This document shows positions 24,209 through 33,670 of a DNA stretch of 64,000 nucleotides, piece after piece. Numbering within the stretch: the first letter of the stretch is position 1; each line of letters begins with the position of its first letter. A model generated the notes under the pieces. The model ran no database searches, had not been told where the DNA came from, and saw nothing but the letters and a program-made list of their open reading frames with translations. The stretch is from Planctomycetota bacterium (GTDB lineage: Bacteria; Planctomycetota; GCA-2746535). The stretch is from the NCBI GenBank assembly GCA_002746535.1, contig NVWA01000002.1, positions 256,919 through 320,918 on the forward strand, written 5' to 3'. Position numbers and translations under genes: made by a program.

Positions 24209-25539
24209 AACAATTGTTTTTGTCTCACTTGAACATAATTTTTAATTGCTTCAAAAGTAAAATGTTCATTTTTTGTTAAAGTAAATGAAACACCCTTTAA
24301 TTGCAATTGTTTTTTAATTTCGTTTAAATAGTTCCATTTTATATGACCCGCTAAATTATTATAAATTCCATCAATATCGTTAACATCCTCACTAAATATT
24401 TTTTCTACATTTGATTCTTGGATCATATTGGCTAGCACCAGATGTTTTTTACTCAATAATGAAATGTTGTTTATAAAATATTCCGATTCTGAAAAATCAT
24501 CTAGAGTTGTTAAAATTAAGATCAATGATCGTTTTGGAATGTTTTGTAATACGGTAGAAAAGAGTTCATTAAAATCCGGAGATGAATCGGATGTGTCTAA
24601 ATTGTATAAACAGTCTTTGCAGAGCTTGATGTGATTAACACCTGACTTAGCTTTGATAAAGTGATGAACTTTATTTGAAAATGTAACTAGGCCAAAACGA
24701 TCGCCGACTTGTGAACAAAACTCTCCTAATAAAAATGCCGTTTCAATATATTTTTCAAGCACATTAACTTGTTTGTTGTTCTGATCGGTAAACTTTGTTT
24801 TACTTAATCTGCTAGAGTCGATAATGACATATATTTCTTGTGTTTTTTCAATCTGATATACTTTAGTAATTGGTTGATTCTTTCTTGCGGTTGCCTTCCA
24901 GTGTATATCTTCAAAGCCATCACCCTTTTCATATTCCCTGAGACGTTCGAATTCTTTTCCTTTACCAAGCTGTCTATATAGATGCGTGCCAAACTTACTA
25001 CCATTAAAAAAGGTACACGCCATTTTTTTTCTAGATTCATTAAATGCTGGATAAATAATAACTTCTGTATTGATGGGTTTTTGGTAAAAGAATTCCCATA
25101 GACCAAGCACAGAGAAGTTTTTTATTACCAAGTCAAATAATTTATATTTACCTCTTTTAGTAAATTGGATATCAACAACGCCTATTAATTGATCTGAATT
25201 TGATTTATTTAATGCAAACAGGTCCTTTTTTAGATTCATAAAAAGAGACTGTTGAGGCATATAGATCTCGATTTTAGTTTCAAGAGAAACTTTTGAATTT
25301 ATTTCAATTTCAAATGGAAACCAGTTATCAGACTTGCTTCTAATTTGATTAGGTGAAGTAATTGAAATCTTTTTTGATAGTCCTATGCTGAAATATATAT
25401 CGATTACAGCTAATAAAATAGAAACCGAAAGAATTAAAATAATAACAATATAAGCATTTAGAATGATATAGGGCAGAAGGCCTAAAAGAAATGAAAACAT
25501 TATTGAAATAGAGATTAATTTTTTAGAGGGACGAATCAT
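24205..25539 (-). CDS. DUF58 / vWA-like protein of the MoxR operon
   Basis: A 444-residue protein with two N-terminal membrane helices, a beta-rich middle, and the DUF58 signature (GKEFERLREYEKGDGFEDIH, then W-K-A-T-A-R). The DUF58 block is joined to a vWA-type Rossmann fold starting YVIIDSSRLSKTK. The MIDAS-like start is D-S-S-R rather than D-x-S-x-S, so metal binding may be weak. Such proteins are thought to be partners of MoxR AAA ATPases. It overlaps both neighbours by 4 bp. Confidence 0.9.
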   Translation of the reverse strand: MIRPSKKLISISIMFSFLLGLLPYIILNAYIVIILILSVSILLAVIDIYFSIGLSKKISITSPNQIRSKSDNWFPFEIEINSKVSLETKIEIYMPQQSLFMNLKKDLFALNKSNSDQLIGVVDIQFTKRGKYKLFDLVIKNFSVLGLWEFFYQKPINTEVIIYPAFNESRKKMACTFFNGSKFGTHLYRQLGKGKEFERLREYEKGDGFEDIHWKATARKNQPITKVYQIEKTQEIYVIIDSSRLSKTKFTDQNNKQVNVLEKYIETAFLLGEFCSQVGDRFGLVTFSNKVHHFIKAKSGVNHIKLCKDCLYNLDTSDSSPDFNELFSTVLQNIPKRSLILILTTLDDFSESEYFINNISLLSKKHLVLANMIQESNVEKIFSEDVNDIDGIYNNLAGHIKWNYLNEIKKQLQLKGVSFTLTKNEHFTFEAIKNYVQVRQKQLL

Positions 25540-26501
25540 TTTGGAACGCTCACCATTTTTATGACTTGATCAAGGGCATCTTTTGAAGTAACACCTTCCA
25601 TTTCATATTCTGGTCTAATGATAATTCTATGTGAAAGAACACTCAATACCATCTCTTGAATGTCATCTGGTATAACGAAGTCTCTTTCATTAAAGAGAGC
25701 TTGTATTCTGCTACCGTAAATTAAACTTTGAGTTGCCCGTGGACCTGCACCTACTAAAATACTATCATTTGATCTAGTTGCCCTAACAATATCTACGGCA
25801 TATTTTATTAATTCATCATTCATAGAAATATTCAAGAGCCCCTCGCGAAAGTTGTGCAAATCCTCTGCATGTAATACACTGTTTACAATATTTTTTTTAA
25901 GCGTATCTTCAGGGTTTTCTCCTGTTAAAACTTTTTTTGCGAATATAAGTTCTTCATCAAGCTCTGGGTAATCTAAATATACCTTCATCATGAATCTATC
26001 TTTTTGAGCTTCAGGTAAAGGGTAGGTTCCTTCAAACTCGATGGGGTTTTGAGTTGCAAATACGGTAAAATTTTGATCTAATGTTAAGGTTTCATTGTCG
26101 ATAGTTACTTCTTTTTCTTGCATCGCTTGTAGCAATGCCGACTGTGTTTTCGCCGGAGCTCGATTTATCTCATCTGCTAGGATGAAAGTTTTAAATATAG
26201 GTCCTTTTAATAATTTGAATTCATTTAATTTTAAATTATAGATATTAGTACCTGTTATATCCGAAGGCATTAGGTCTGGAGAAAACTGAATTCTTCCAAA
26301 GTCACAACCTAATGTATGAGCTAATGTTTTAACCAATAATGTTTTGGCTAGACCTGGAACACCTTCAAGTAAAACATGTTGACCTGCAAATATAGCCATT
26401 AAGCATAATTCAATTGCTCTTTCTTGGCCAATAATAATTTTACTAATTTCAATTTTTGCTTCTGTGATTTTTTTGGTCAATAATTCAACTTGTTCATTCA
26501 T
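25536..26501 (-). CDS. MoxR-family AAA+ ATPase
   Basis: A 321-residue AAA+ chaperone-like ATPase. Walker A is EGVPGLAKT near residues 41-49, Walker B is FILADEINRAPAKTQSALL, and sensor 1 is VFATQNPIEFEGTYPLPEAQ. The arginine finger region is KDRFMMKV. Length and motifs are typical. MoxR ATPases are believed to remodel or load metal into vWA proteins, here most likely the adjacent DUF58 protein and perhaps the two secreted vWA proteins encoded at 35897-39298. Confidence 0.95.
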   Translation of the reverse strand: MNEQVELLTKKITEAKIEISKIIIGQERAIELCLMAIFAGQHVLLEGVPGLAKTLLVKTLAHTLGCDFGRIQFSPDLMPSDITGTNIYNLKLNEFKLLKGPIFKTFILADEINRAPAKTQSALLQAMQEKEVTIDNETLTLDQNFTVFATQNPIEFEGTYPLPEAQKDRFMMKVYLDYPELDEELIFAKKVLTGENPEDTLKKNIVNSVLHAEDLHNFREGLLNISMNDELIKYAVDIVRATRSNDSILVGAGPRATQSLIYGSRIQALFNERDFVIPDDIQEMVLSVLSHRIIIRPEYEMEGVTSKDALDQVIKMVSVPK

Positions 26502-27622
26502 TTGTTTTTCCTAATACTTAAGATTTCAACTATATGGTTATAATAAGAAACGACATCTTTCTTTCGTTTTTGATCATATTTATTTAATGTCTTTAAAGGT
26601 TTTGATCGGGTGGGATCATTCTTATTGGCTTTATTTGTTTGTTTCAATTCTTTAATACATTGATCGATTATTTGATGAGTTGGGATATTCTTTTCGAGTA
26701 ATGTCACTAAAGAATTTAATACCGGTTTTTGTGCGGAGCTATCATCCTCAATAAACTTATATTTATTGTATGAAACATTAATACGCCAGACATATAAAAC
26801 AAATGCAAATAAAAATAGAAATAAAATTTTATCTAATTTATATCTAATAATTAAACCCATCGTAGATGGAACGACGATTATTCCTAAATGCGTTTGATCA
26901 AAAATTATTTGCTTGTTTATTGGAGATAAAAATAATGATTGGATTAACTGAAGCTCTTTATTCTTAAACAGAAATTCATTTGATAGTAAATATGGGGTGC
27001 TGATTAGTATAATTTGACCATCATTAATGTTTTTCTTAAGTGCAACGATAACGCCTCGGTTATCAATTAATAGGGGGGTGAAGGTTTCATCAAATCCACT
27101 CCATCCTTTATTTATTTTTGATTTTAATGCATGTGTGTTTTCTGCAGAAAGGCCTATCTCTAATGAATCTTTGGTTGGTCCGATGATTTTTAAATCTTTA
27201 AAACTTTGATCTATCCAATCATAACTATTAGTCTCTATTTCATCAGTGAACGAAGTATAGTTTCTATTAAAGGGCATGTTTTGATTTTCAAATCCAATTA
27301 ACAGTGTATTTCCATTTTTAAAAAATGAGCCATTACTTTTAAGATCATTTGACTTTAAGAGGGCCGAAACATTCTTGACGCTACTAAAGTAAAACAATGC
27401 ATTGTGAGTATTTTTAAATTTAAAAAAAGACTCTTCTTTTATTTGTGTGTTCTGAGGAAGCAAATCCTTTAGGGTCTCATACAGTATGCTATTGCCATAT
27501 GCATCGGTTCTTAATAAGGAATATTTGGGAAACATATCACCTTTTTCAAACCGTTCTAAAAACATGTTTAACACAAACATAGAGAGCAATAAAAACAAAA
27601 GGATTAAACCAATTTTAGGCAT
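26498..27622 (-). CDS. DUF4350-like membrane protein
   Basis: A 374-residue protein with one N-terminal membrane helix (LILLFLLLSMFVLNMFL), a soluble domain, and a second helix near residue 265 (LFLFAFVLYVWRI). The N-terminal S-I-L-Y-E-T-L pattern and the domain's strand-loop order fit DUF4350, a common MoxR-operon member. The C-terminal 100 residues are basic and predicted cytoplasmic. It overlaps the next gene in the operon (MoxR) by 4 bp. Confidence 0.7.
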   Translation of the reverse strand: MPKIGLILLFLLLSMFVLNMFLERFEKGDMFPKYSLLRTDAYGNSILYETLKDLLPQNTQIKEESFFKFKNTHNALFYFSSVKNVSALLKSNDLKSNGSFFKNGNTLLIGFENQNMPFNRNYTSFTDEIETNSYDWIDQSFKDLKIIGPTKDSLEIGLSAENTHALKSKINKGWSGFDETFTPLLIDNRGVIVALKKNINDGQIILISTPYLLSNEFLFKNKELQLIQSLFLSPINKQIIFDQTHLGIIVVPSTMGLIIRYKLDKILFLFLFAFVLYVWRINVSYNKYKFIEDDSSAQKPVLNSLVTLLEKNIPTHQIIDQCIKELKQTNKANKNDPTRSKPLKTLNKYDQKRKKDVVSYYNHIVEILSIRKNK

Positions 27623-29177
27623 GTAGACTTATACCTTCCTTTAAATTTTTTAAATACTCAATCGTCTCTTGAGTTTCCGTTTCATCAATTGCATATAGAC
27701 CAAACCATACATTTTCAAAATTTGTAACAATTTTTTGAAAGTAGCTTTTTAGATTTGGCAAATGTTTTGTTCTTCGGCTTACTTCTAGCTTGTATTGTTT
27801 GTTTGTTTTGTGCTTTTTGATAAGCAAATAATTTTTTTCTGCTAAACTTTGAAGTGCATGTAAATAAATATGCCTTATCGCAGATTTATAATCCTGTTTA
27901 TTTATATATGAGTTGATTAGTTGTATCCATTCTTCTTCTTCATATTCAAGTACTTCTTCTTCAATATTCTTTTCTTCATTAGTATCCTTGGGTTTGATCG
28001 TAACCGCAATTTCTTTGTCTGAGCTTAGTCTTATGTTTTTTATGATTAACAAAATGATAATCAGAAGAATTACGCCTACGACAATGTATAAAATAAAATT
28101 TAAAATGTCTCCAAAACTTGACGAGGAATTATGATTCGCATCGGATTGTTCATCGGCATCGTTAGTCTTGCCTTCAACAAAGTTTTCTAACCATTCAAAA
28201 AACTGTTTCAAATATGAATTTTCTTCAACAGCATTTTTTTGTGATCTCGGTTTTCTCCATACATATTTTTTTTGATTAATGGTTTTATTAAATGAGGTTT
28301 CAAGTTGCTTATTCTGAACTTTTTTAGGTTCATTAGCTTGGATTGGTTTTAATGAAAAGGTGAAAATGGCAAATATCATTATTGCCGGCAGTGCAAGTTT
28401 TTGTAATTTGACTAACAAGTCTTCTCCATTTGGCCTTGATGCTTTTATGAAATATATGTAAGCGGCAGTACTTTTTATAAATGGATCTATTACTAAGTAG
28501 GACAGTACAAAAGCGGTTATAAACGTGGTTGAGTTTAATAATGCCAAAGTATTTTTTAAAAAGATTGTTTCCAAGCCAAGAAACATTTTTAATAAATGCG
28601 GGAATACAAATATAAAAGATAACATATTAATTAGAATAATTAAATAAAGCCCTTGGCTGTACAGTAAAAAATGCAAGGGCGAAAGGTCTTTAAGCTTATT
28701 GTCCCCAGAAGTAACTTTTAAACGTTCAAAATACTGATCACTTTTTCTATCATCCTTAGATATCATTAAATTGTTAAAATAAAAATAACAGTATCCCATT
28801 GGAAAAACGATAATTGATGATATTAAAAAGCAAATTACACCTATTGGTTGAATCCCAAGCTGAAAGAGGAACTCTTTTATTGAGAGCTTAATTTTATAAT
28901 CAGAGTTCAGTTTTAATCTATTATAGATTGAGGTGCAGTAAAGAGATTGGAAATATTTCATCCAGCCAAATAACAGGATGCCTATGAGCGAATAGCTATA
29001 TAGGTTATTGCTTGCATAGGGGTTAAAGCTAAATTCAAACCAAAAAAATAAGAAAAAAATACAGAAGGGAATCGTGCCGCAATAATAAATAAAAAGTAAA
29101 AACCATGTATCTTCCTTGATGGCACTATAACCTTTTTCAAAAAGCTCGTTGGGTGAATAAATATATTTCTTTTTCAT
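27615..29177 (-). CDS. Multi-helix membrane protein with DUF4129-like C-terminus
   Basis: A 520-residue protein with about seven membrane helices, an extracytoplasmic linker, and one more helix near residue 360 (ILNFILYIVVGVILLIIILL). The C-terminal cytoplasmic domain has the DUF4129 pattern (DYKSAIRHIYLHALQSLAEK, then a Y-K-L-E-V-S-R-R stretch, and FENVWFGLYAID). DUF4129 usually accompanies DUF58 and MoxR proteins. Start by ATG directly in the operon, 3 bp from the upstream gene. Confidence 0.75.
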   Translation of the reverse strand: MKKKYIYSPNELFEKGYSAIKEDTWFLLFIYYCGTIPFCIFFLFFWFEFSFNPYASNNLYSYSLIGILLFGWMKYFQSLYCTSIYNRLKLNSDYKIKLSIKEFLFQLGIQPIGVICFLISSIIVFPMGYCYFYFNNLMISKDDRKSDQYFERLKVTSGDNKLKDLSPLHFLLYSQGLYLIILINMLSFIFVFPHLLKMFLGLETIFLKNTLALLNSTTFITAFVLSYLVIDPFIKSTAAYIYFIKASRPNGEDLLVKLQKLALPAIMIFAIFTFSLKPIQANEPKKVQNKQLETSFNKTINQKKYVWRKPRSQKNAVEENSYLKQFFEWLENFVEGKTNDADEQSDANHNSSSSFGDILNFILYIVVGVILLIIILLIIKNIRLSSDKEIAVTIKPKDTNEEKNIEEEVLEYEEEEWIQLINSYINKQDYKSAIRHIYLHALQSLAEKNYLLIKKHKTNKQYKLEVSRRTKHLPNLKSYFQKIVTNFENVWFGLYAIDETETQETIEYLKNLKEGISLHA

Positions 29178-29180
29178 ATA

Positions 29181-29492
29181 TTAGAAATAGCTTCCGTCAT
29201 GGAATTGATCCGGTAGATTTATTAGAAAAGATGCCAAAAGAAAAAATAAAAAGTAACCCACAAATCCACCTGTAATAACAATTAAACACAGAAATAACAT
29301 GGAATGATTATCCGATTTGGTAGTGTCTTCCATATGATTTTTAGAAGTGCATGCTGTGCATGTCATCTTGCTTTCAATGAGTGAGATGCATTCTCGGCAA
29401 AATGGCTGGCTACAACTTTGGCATTGAGCAACCGATTCTCTGGCCTCATGATTAAAACATGTTCTTCTCAATAATTTATTAGAATCATTCAT
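29181..29492 (-). CDS. Small B-box-like zinc finger membrane protein
   Basis: A 103-residue protein. Its N-terminal half carries a B-box-like zinc motif (CFNHEARESVAQCQSC, CREC, then CTAC) and its C-terminal half is a membrane helix (FLCLIVITGGFVGYFLFFLL). The same C-F-N-H...C-x-x-C pattern recurs in the first gene of this operon (30012-30584). It may be a regulatory or scaffold element; the family is common in zinc-ribbon/MoxR neighbourhoods but undescribed. Confidence 0.7.
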   Translation of the reverse strand: MNDSNKLLRRTCFNHEARESVAQCQSCSQPFCRECISLIESKMTCTACTSKNHMEDTTKSDNHSMLFLCLIVITGGFVGYFLFFLLASFLINLPDQFHDGSYF

Positions 29493-29494
29493 AA

Positions 29495-30010
29495 CTATGT
29501 CCTAGACTGTATACTGCGATATTCTTCAATATTATTTTGAATTTCTTCAGCGCTGATGGTACCTTGGATCGGTAATATAATTCGTTTTATTGTTTCTATA
29601 AATTTAAAATAATTCTTATAAGTACCAATGCTACGTAGCGGGTAATCGCCAACAGCAGTAATCACATGAACTTCACAAGTTCGACCATGAATAAGTGTCA
29701 TTATAAATGGTATGGCAAAGATAATAGAAAGAACTGTAAAAATTGTTACCCCTACCGTGTCCCCTGACAATAATCCCAATAACATTAACATTGTTAAAAT
29801 GGCATATATAGTTAGCTTTATTCCAAATGATTTAGTGGGCTTTGTTATAATTACTTGAATGTTTTCTAATTCAATTTTTTTATATTCTTCGCTATATGTT
29901 TGCACGGAGACTTCAACCAAAGAGCTCTCTGAGAAATAAAGAGATTGATTCAATGCGATTGATAGCCCAAAAAAGCTTCTGTGTTTGCATATGAAATGAA
30001 ATTTAGACAT
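29495..30010 (-). CDS. Hypothetical membrane protein with two central helices
   Basis: A 171-residue protein with two adjacent membrane helices near residues 64-106 (LTIYAILTMLMLLGLL and TIFTVLSIIFAIPFIMTL) and soluble segments on both sides. The C-terminal part (GDYPLRSIGTYKNYFKFIETI) looks like a small alpha/beta module. I do not recognise the family. It sits between the two zinc-finger proteins with gaps of 1-2 bp, so it is almost certainly translated with them. Confidence 0.65.
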   Translation of the reverse strand: MSKFHFICKHRSFFGLSIALNQSLYFSESSLVEVSVQTYSEEYKKIELENIQVIITKPTKSFGIKLTIYAILTMLMLLGLLSGDTVGVTIFTVLSIIFAIPFIMTLIHGRTCEVHVITAVGDYPLRSIGTYKNYFKFIETIKRIILPIQGTISAEEIQNNIEEYRSIQSRT

Positions 30011-30011
30011 A

Positions 30012-30584
30012 TTAATTTAAATCCATAATTATATTAATGATTATTACAATCGTTAAAATGATTTGTACTATGGCAAGGAAAATTGCAATTCCAAACTTAA
30101 TAGGACTTCTTCCCTTTATTAAACTTTCTTCCTTTTTAAAGTGTTTATATCCATAGTAGACTACGTATGGTCCCGTAGCAAAAAAGCCAACACCAGTTAA
30201 AAATCCTATTATGACTATTGATATAGCAACATTGCTATATAAGACGGGGTTTTTAATAAAAGGATTAATTTCTTTCTCGGTAGTGTTATTATTAAAACAA
30301 TTGGGGCAAAAGTGCTTGTCATGAATATTTAATTCGCACAAATTACAAATGTAAATACCGCAACTGCTACATAGTGCGCTTGCTTTCTTTTCAGGGTGAT
30401 TAAAACAACTTGCTTCTTCATCTGAAAGGATAGCGGCTGCCTTTTCGCCTTTATTGAGTGAAGTAAATAATGAAGGGAAATAATTTATTTCCAATTTTGA
30501 TCCGCATCGTCGACAATTTACTAATGTGGAATCTATAATATCCGTAAGACTAATTCGTGATTTACAAGATATGCATTTAATCAT
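30012..30584 (-). CDS. Zinc-ribbon and B-box-like membrane protein, first gene of the MoxR operon
   Basis: A 190-residue protein. An N-terminal zinc ribbon (CISC and CRRC) is followed by a B-box-like finger (CFNHPEKKASALCSSC, CNLC, CPNC) and two membrane helices near residues 115-140 and 165-187. It shares the finger pattern with the 29181 gene, suggesting duplication. As the first gene of the nine-gene cluster it may be a sensor or assembly factor for the MoxR machinery. That role is inference from position only. Confidence 0.7.
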   Translation of the reverse strand: MIKCISCKSRISLTDIIDSTLVNCRRCGSKLEINYFPSLFTSLNKGEKAAAILSDEEASCFNHPEKKASALCSSCGIYICNLCELNIHDKHFCPNCFNNNTTEKEINPFIKNPVLYSNVAISIVIIGFLTGVGFFATGPYVVYYGYKHFKKEESLIKGRSPIKFGIAIFLAIVQIILTIVIIINIIMDLN

Positions 30585-30705
30585 TTATATTAGTTTGAAT
30601 AAATTTTAGATGAAGATTTTAAGTCCCAACATTATAAAGCACTTTACCAAAAGAGTAAGAGTTAATTGTATAAATTTCCACGAAGTAAGAAGACTTTACA
30701 AGAAG

Positions 30706-31038
30706 TTACAGCAAATCTTTTTTCAATACCAAAGCGGTTCTGGAAGGTATATAGACCTTTAAAAAATGAGTTGTTTCTTGATTTTGATTGTGTTCAATGG
30801 AATGAAAAATTTGTTGATTGCTTATTCTGTTTTGGCCACCAAATTGAGATTCATCACTATCAAGAACGTGATTATATTGTCCTGGCAAAATAGGTATTTC
30901 GTAATTTTCGTAGGAGTTTGATGGATGGAAGTTAAATATAAAAATATAACGACTTCTTTCGAAAGCAAATGTTTTATCAAGGTCATTGATGAGAATTTTT
31001 TGCACTATTTTATTGATTAAGCTATCACAATCTTTCAT
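30706..31038 (-). pseudogene. glgB: glgB remnant: C-terminal domain of 1,4-alpha-glucan branching enzyme
   Basis: The frame encodes only the all-beta C-terminal domain of the eukaryote-like branching enzyme (GH13_8). It has F-A-F-E-R-S, IFIFNFHPSNSYENYEIP, VLDSDESQFGGQNRIS and the closing VYIPSRTALVL. The catalytic (beta/alpha)8 barrel that should precede it is missing. Just upstream on the same strand lie stop-interrupted frames and then a damaged glycogen synthase. The fragment cannot be active and is a deletion remnant. Confidence 0.8.
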
Positions 31039-31122
31039 AAGGTGAATCCTCTTATGATCAAAAGCTAAAAGAAATTGATAGCGAAGGTTTTTATCTTGCG
31101 CCAGATGCCATTGCCTTCGAGC

Positions 31123-31871
31123 CTAGTGGTAAGACCAATCGTTTCCTTTATGATTAAATGTGGATTTAGATTCCTTCATAATTCTAGAAATTTGAGTACT
31201 TCGGCTTTTATCGTTTAGCTTAAAAAACGTCATTGCTTGGTCAATAGCCCATTTCAAGCCATTTCGGTTATGATGCTCAAAAACAAACCCGTTGCCTTGA
31301 TTTCTATTTATGTCTAAATGTGTAATAGTGTCATGAAGACCGCCGGTATCAAAAACGATGGGGAGATTGCCATTTAAAGGACTAATCATTTGTGGTAATC
31401 CACAAGGTTGAAAACTGGAAGGCATTAACATGAAGTCAGAGGCGGCATATCCCAGGTGAGATAATTCCTCATCAAAATCACAAACAGCTATTCTTTTTGA
31501 TAAATCATGATGCCGAACAATATTATGAAAATCATTTTGGGATTCACCATTTGCTACAAATGCTACTTGTAATTCATCGCCCCAATAATCAGAAACGATT
31601 TGGTATAAAACTTCAGCAAGAGTTTGGCAACCTTTTTGAACAGGATCAAGTCTTGAAGGCCAGAAAAAAAGAGGTGCTTTGGGATTAATGTTTAACGCTA
31701 TTTTTTTCTGAAGCTCAATTTTATTTTTTTCTTTATTTTGTGATGATTTTCACTGTTGAAGTGGTGTGGTATGCAAATATCATTTTCAGGATTATAAGTT
31801 GGATCGGGTGCATTTAAAATACCTGCGGCGCAACCAGCATCTTTCTTGCCACGAACTTCAGTTGGAAAAGT
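31123..31871 (-). pseudogene. glgA: glgA remnant: glycogen/starch synthase, truncated and frameshifted
   Basis: Two frames together give a GT5 glycogen synthase. The first (31871 to about 31740) reads DAGCAAGILNAPDPTYNPEN and continues to PHHFNSENHH. The second (31749 to 31123) contains LFFWPSRLDPVQKGCQTLAE and the C-terminal signature MPSSFQPCGLPQM, with the following FDTGGLHDT block. A single-base shift in an A-rich tract near 31735-31745 separates them. The N-terminal half with the ADP-glucose lysine is absent; the 5' break lies about 20 bp past the end of the PhyH gene. Not functional. Confidence 0.8.
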
Positions 31872-31891
31872 TCACCTCTTGGCTTTATTTT

Positions 31892-32794
31892 TTAAGAAAC
31901 ACTCTTCTCGTTTTCGCGCACTGTTCTTGCACGAAAATGTGTTTTGTCCCTGGCGTAAGTAGGTTTCCAGTGAATTGGATCCTGCCCGCTGACATGAATC
32001 ACCTCTCGGCAGTCATTCCCGATAAAACCATCTGCTTCAGGGAGTTTATTCCAGGGAAGTTCAGACACACAACTCATATAATGATTGACCAGCACTCGAC
32101 GAGTTGCTTGGCTGTTATTGCGCATGGACTTATGCAAAAGGTAACCATTAAAATAGACGACATCACCTCGCTTAACTTCGACGGGTATTTTCTGATTCTC
32201 ATCAAATCCATGAGCAATGCCAGTATCACCATATTCTTTTTCATTTTTTTCAAGGGGCTCATCCATTTGATATAATATGCCTTTTTTATGTGAACCAGGT
32301 ATTACCCATAAGCAGCCGTTCTCGAGATTTGCATCATCAAGTGCAATCCATGCCCCAGTCATGCTTCTATCACGGGTCGGAATATAAAACTCATCTTGGT
32401 GCCAGCCTTGACCAGGAGCACCCGCCGGTTTTGAAAAGAGCATAGATTGCATACTCTTTACGCCACCTTCCCATGCATATAAATGTGCACCAACAATTTG
32501 ATCCAATATTCCACAGATTTTTGGATGTTTTAAATAATTTTCCATGATAGGTGAAATTGTATGTGGAAAATGCAAACATAAAAAAGAATCTAAAACCTCT
32601 TGTTCGGAAGAGTTTTTTGGTAAAAAGCTAAATTTTGAACTTGGATATTCTCCTTTTAATATTTTTGGAATATCATTCGTTATTTCTTTTATTTCAGTCT
32701 CGGCCAATAATTGAGGCACGATAAGAAACCCATTCTCTAAAAAACTATTTATGCTTGTTTCGTCTAATAATTTATCTAATAATATTTTTTTCAT
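31892..32794 (-). CDS. Phytanoyl-CoA dioxygenase (PhyH) family protein
   Basis: A 300-residue Fe(II)/2-oxoglutarate dioxygenase. The iron site is visible as H-x-D in GWHQDEFYIP and the distal histidine in LLHKSMRNN. The 2-oxoglutarate-binding arginine is in ATRRVLVNHY. The LENGCLWVIPGSHKKG block is a family hallmark. It is divergent from an AraC-type regulator that probably controls it. The substrate is unknown; relatives hydroxylate lipids, halogenated or amino-acid-type metabolites. Its 3' end abuts the glgA remnant, so insertion or rearrangement of this locus may have removed the glycogen genes. Confidence 0.9.
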   Translation of the reverse strand: MKKILLDKLLDETSINSFLENGFLIVPQLLAETEIKEITNDIPKILKGEYPSSKFSFLPKNSSEQEVLDSFLCLHFPHTISPIMENYLKHPKICGILDQIVGAHLYAWEGGVKSMQSMLFSKPAGAPGQGWHQDEFYIPTRDRSMTGAWIALDDANLENGCLWVIPGSHKKGILYQMDEPLEKNEKEYGDTGIAHGFDENQKIPVEVKRGDVVYFNGYLLHKSMRNNSQATRRVLVNHYMSCVSELPWNKLPEADGFIGNDCREVIHVSGQDPIHWKPTYARDKTHFRARTVRENEKSVS

Positions 32795-32923
32795 AGTTTA
32801 CCTAAAGTTGATATGATTAAATTGATTATTTATAATATATTGATAAAAGTATCATTTTAATAGAATATTAGAATACCTGTTAACTAATTTAATTTATCTA
32901 TAATTGATCTATGGTGTTTTGAT
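32795..32923. promoter_or_regulatory. Divergent promoter region between PhyH and AraC-type genes
   Basis: A 129-bp, extremely AT-rich spacer that must hold both promoters and probably the AraC-family binding sites. No clean repeat pair stands out by eye. Confidence 0.45.
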
Positions 32924-33670
32924 ATGACAGTTCATTTTGGTCGAGTTCAATATCCTGCCAAGGGGGAATACCGTCAAAATTGCCAAGAACATTATCAAAT
33001 GTTTTATATAGATTCTGGTTCGGTTGAATTAAGAATGAACGGTGTGTTAATCCCAATGGTTCCAGATCAAGGGATTATTTTTAAGCCCGGTGATCATATT
33101 AAATTAAATTTTAATCCGTTAAAACCTAGCCAACATTCTTGGGTCGATTTTTTTGATTATTCCGAAGAGGCTTGGCCTAGATTAAAACTTTTAAGTGAAA
33201 AAGATATTTTCCTTATCAGTAATCAAGAACGGAGTTTGCTAGAATTATTATTTGGATTTGATAATTATAATACTAAGAAGCCGGATATTTTCTTCACAGG
33301 ACTTGCAGAATTATTATTAGATTTATATTTAAATAAAACGAATTTGAGAAACGAGCTTCCAGTAATTATTCAAAAGGCACAATACTATATAAACCAAAAT
33401 TTCAGAAAACATATTAAGGCTAAAGATATCGCCTTACATTTTGGAATCAGTCACGAATATTTAATTCGTATTTTTCAAAATTATCTTCAGATAAGTCCTG
33501 CTAAATATCTTTGGCAAAAAAGAGTTTCCGAAGCTCAAAAACTATTAATGAGTACGCAGTTGACATTAAATGATGTTTCTCAGCAATGTGGATTTCAAAA
33601 CCCCTATCACTTTTCTAGAAAATTCAAAGAATTAACGGGTTTAAGTCCTGCTCACTATAAAAATAATTGA
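32924..33670 (+). CDS. AraC/XylS-family transcriptional regulator
   Basis: A 248-residue activator-type protein. Residues 1-130 form a cupin-like sensing domain. The C-terminal 100 residues hold the double helix-turn-helix of the AraC family (IKAKDIALHFGISHEYLIRI, then LTLNDVSQQCGFQNPYHFSR, ending KELTGLSPAHYK). Divergent from the PhyH dioxygenase gene with a 129-bp spacer, so control of that gene by a substrate-like effector is the simplest model. Confidence 0.9.
   Translation: MTVHFGRVQYPAKGEYRQNCQEHYQMFYIDSGSVELRMNGVLIPMVPDQGIIFKPGDHIKLNFNPLKPSQHSWVDFFDYSEEAWPRLKLLSEKDIFLISNQERSLLELLFGFDNYNTKKPDIFFTGLAELLLDLYLNKTNLRNELPVIIQKAQYYINQNFRKHIKAKDIALHFGISHEYLIRIFQNYLQISPAKYLWQKRVSEAQKLLMSTQLTLNDVSQQCGFQNPYHFSRKFKELTGLSPAHYKNN

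Noticed and set aside
30666-30893. Open + strand frame over the glgB remnant
   Set aside because: It is antisense to the recognisable branching-enzyme tail.
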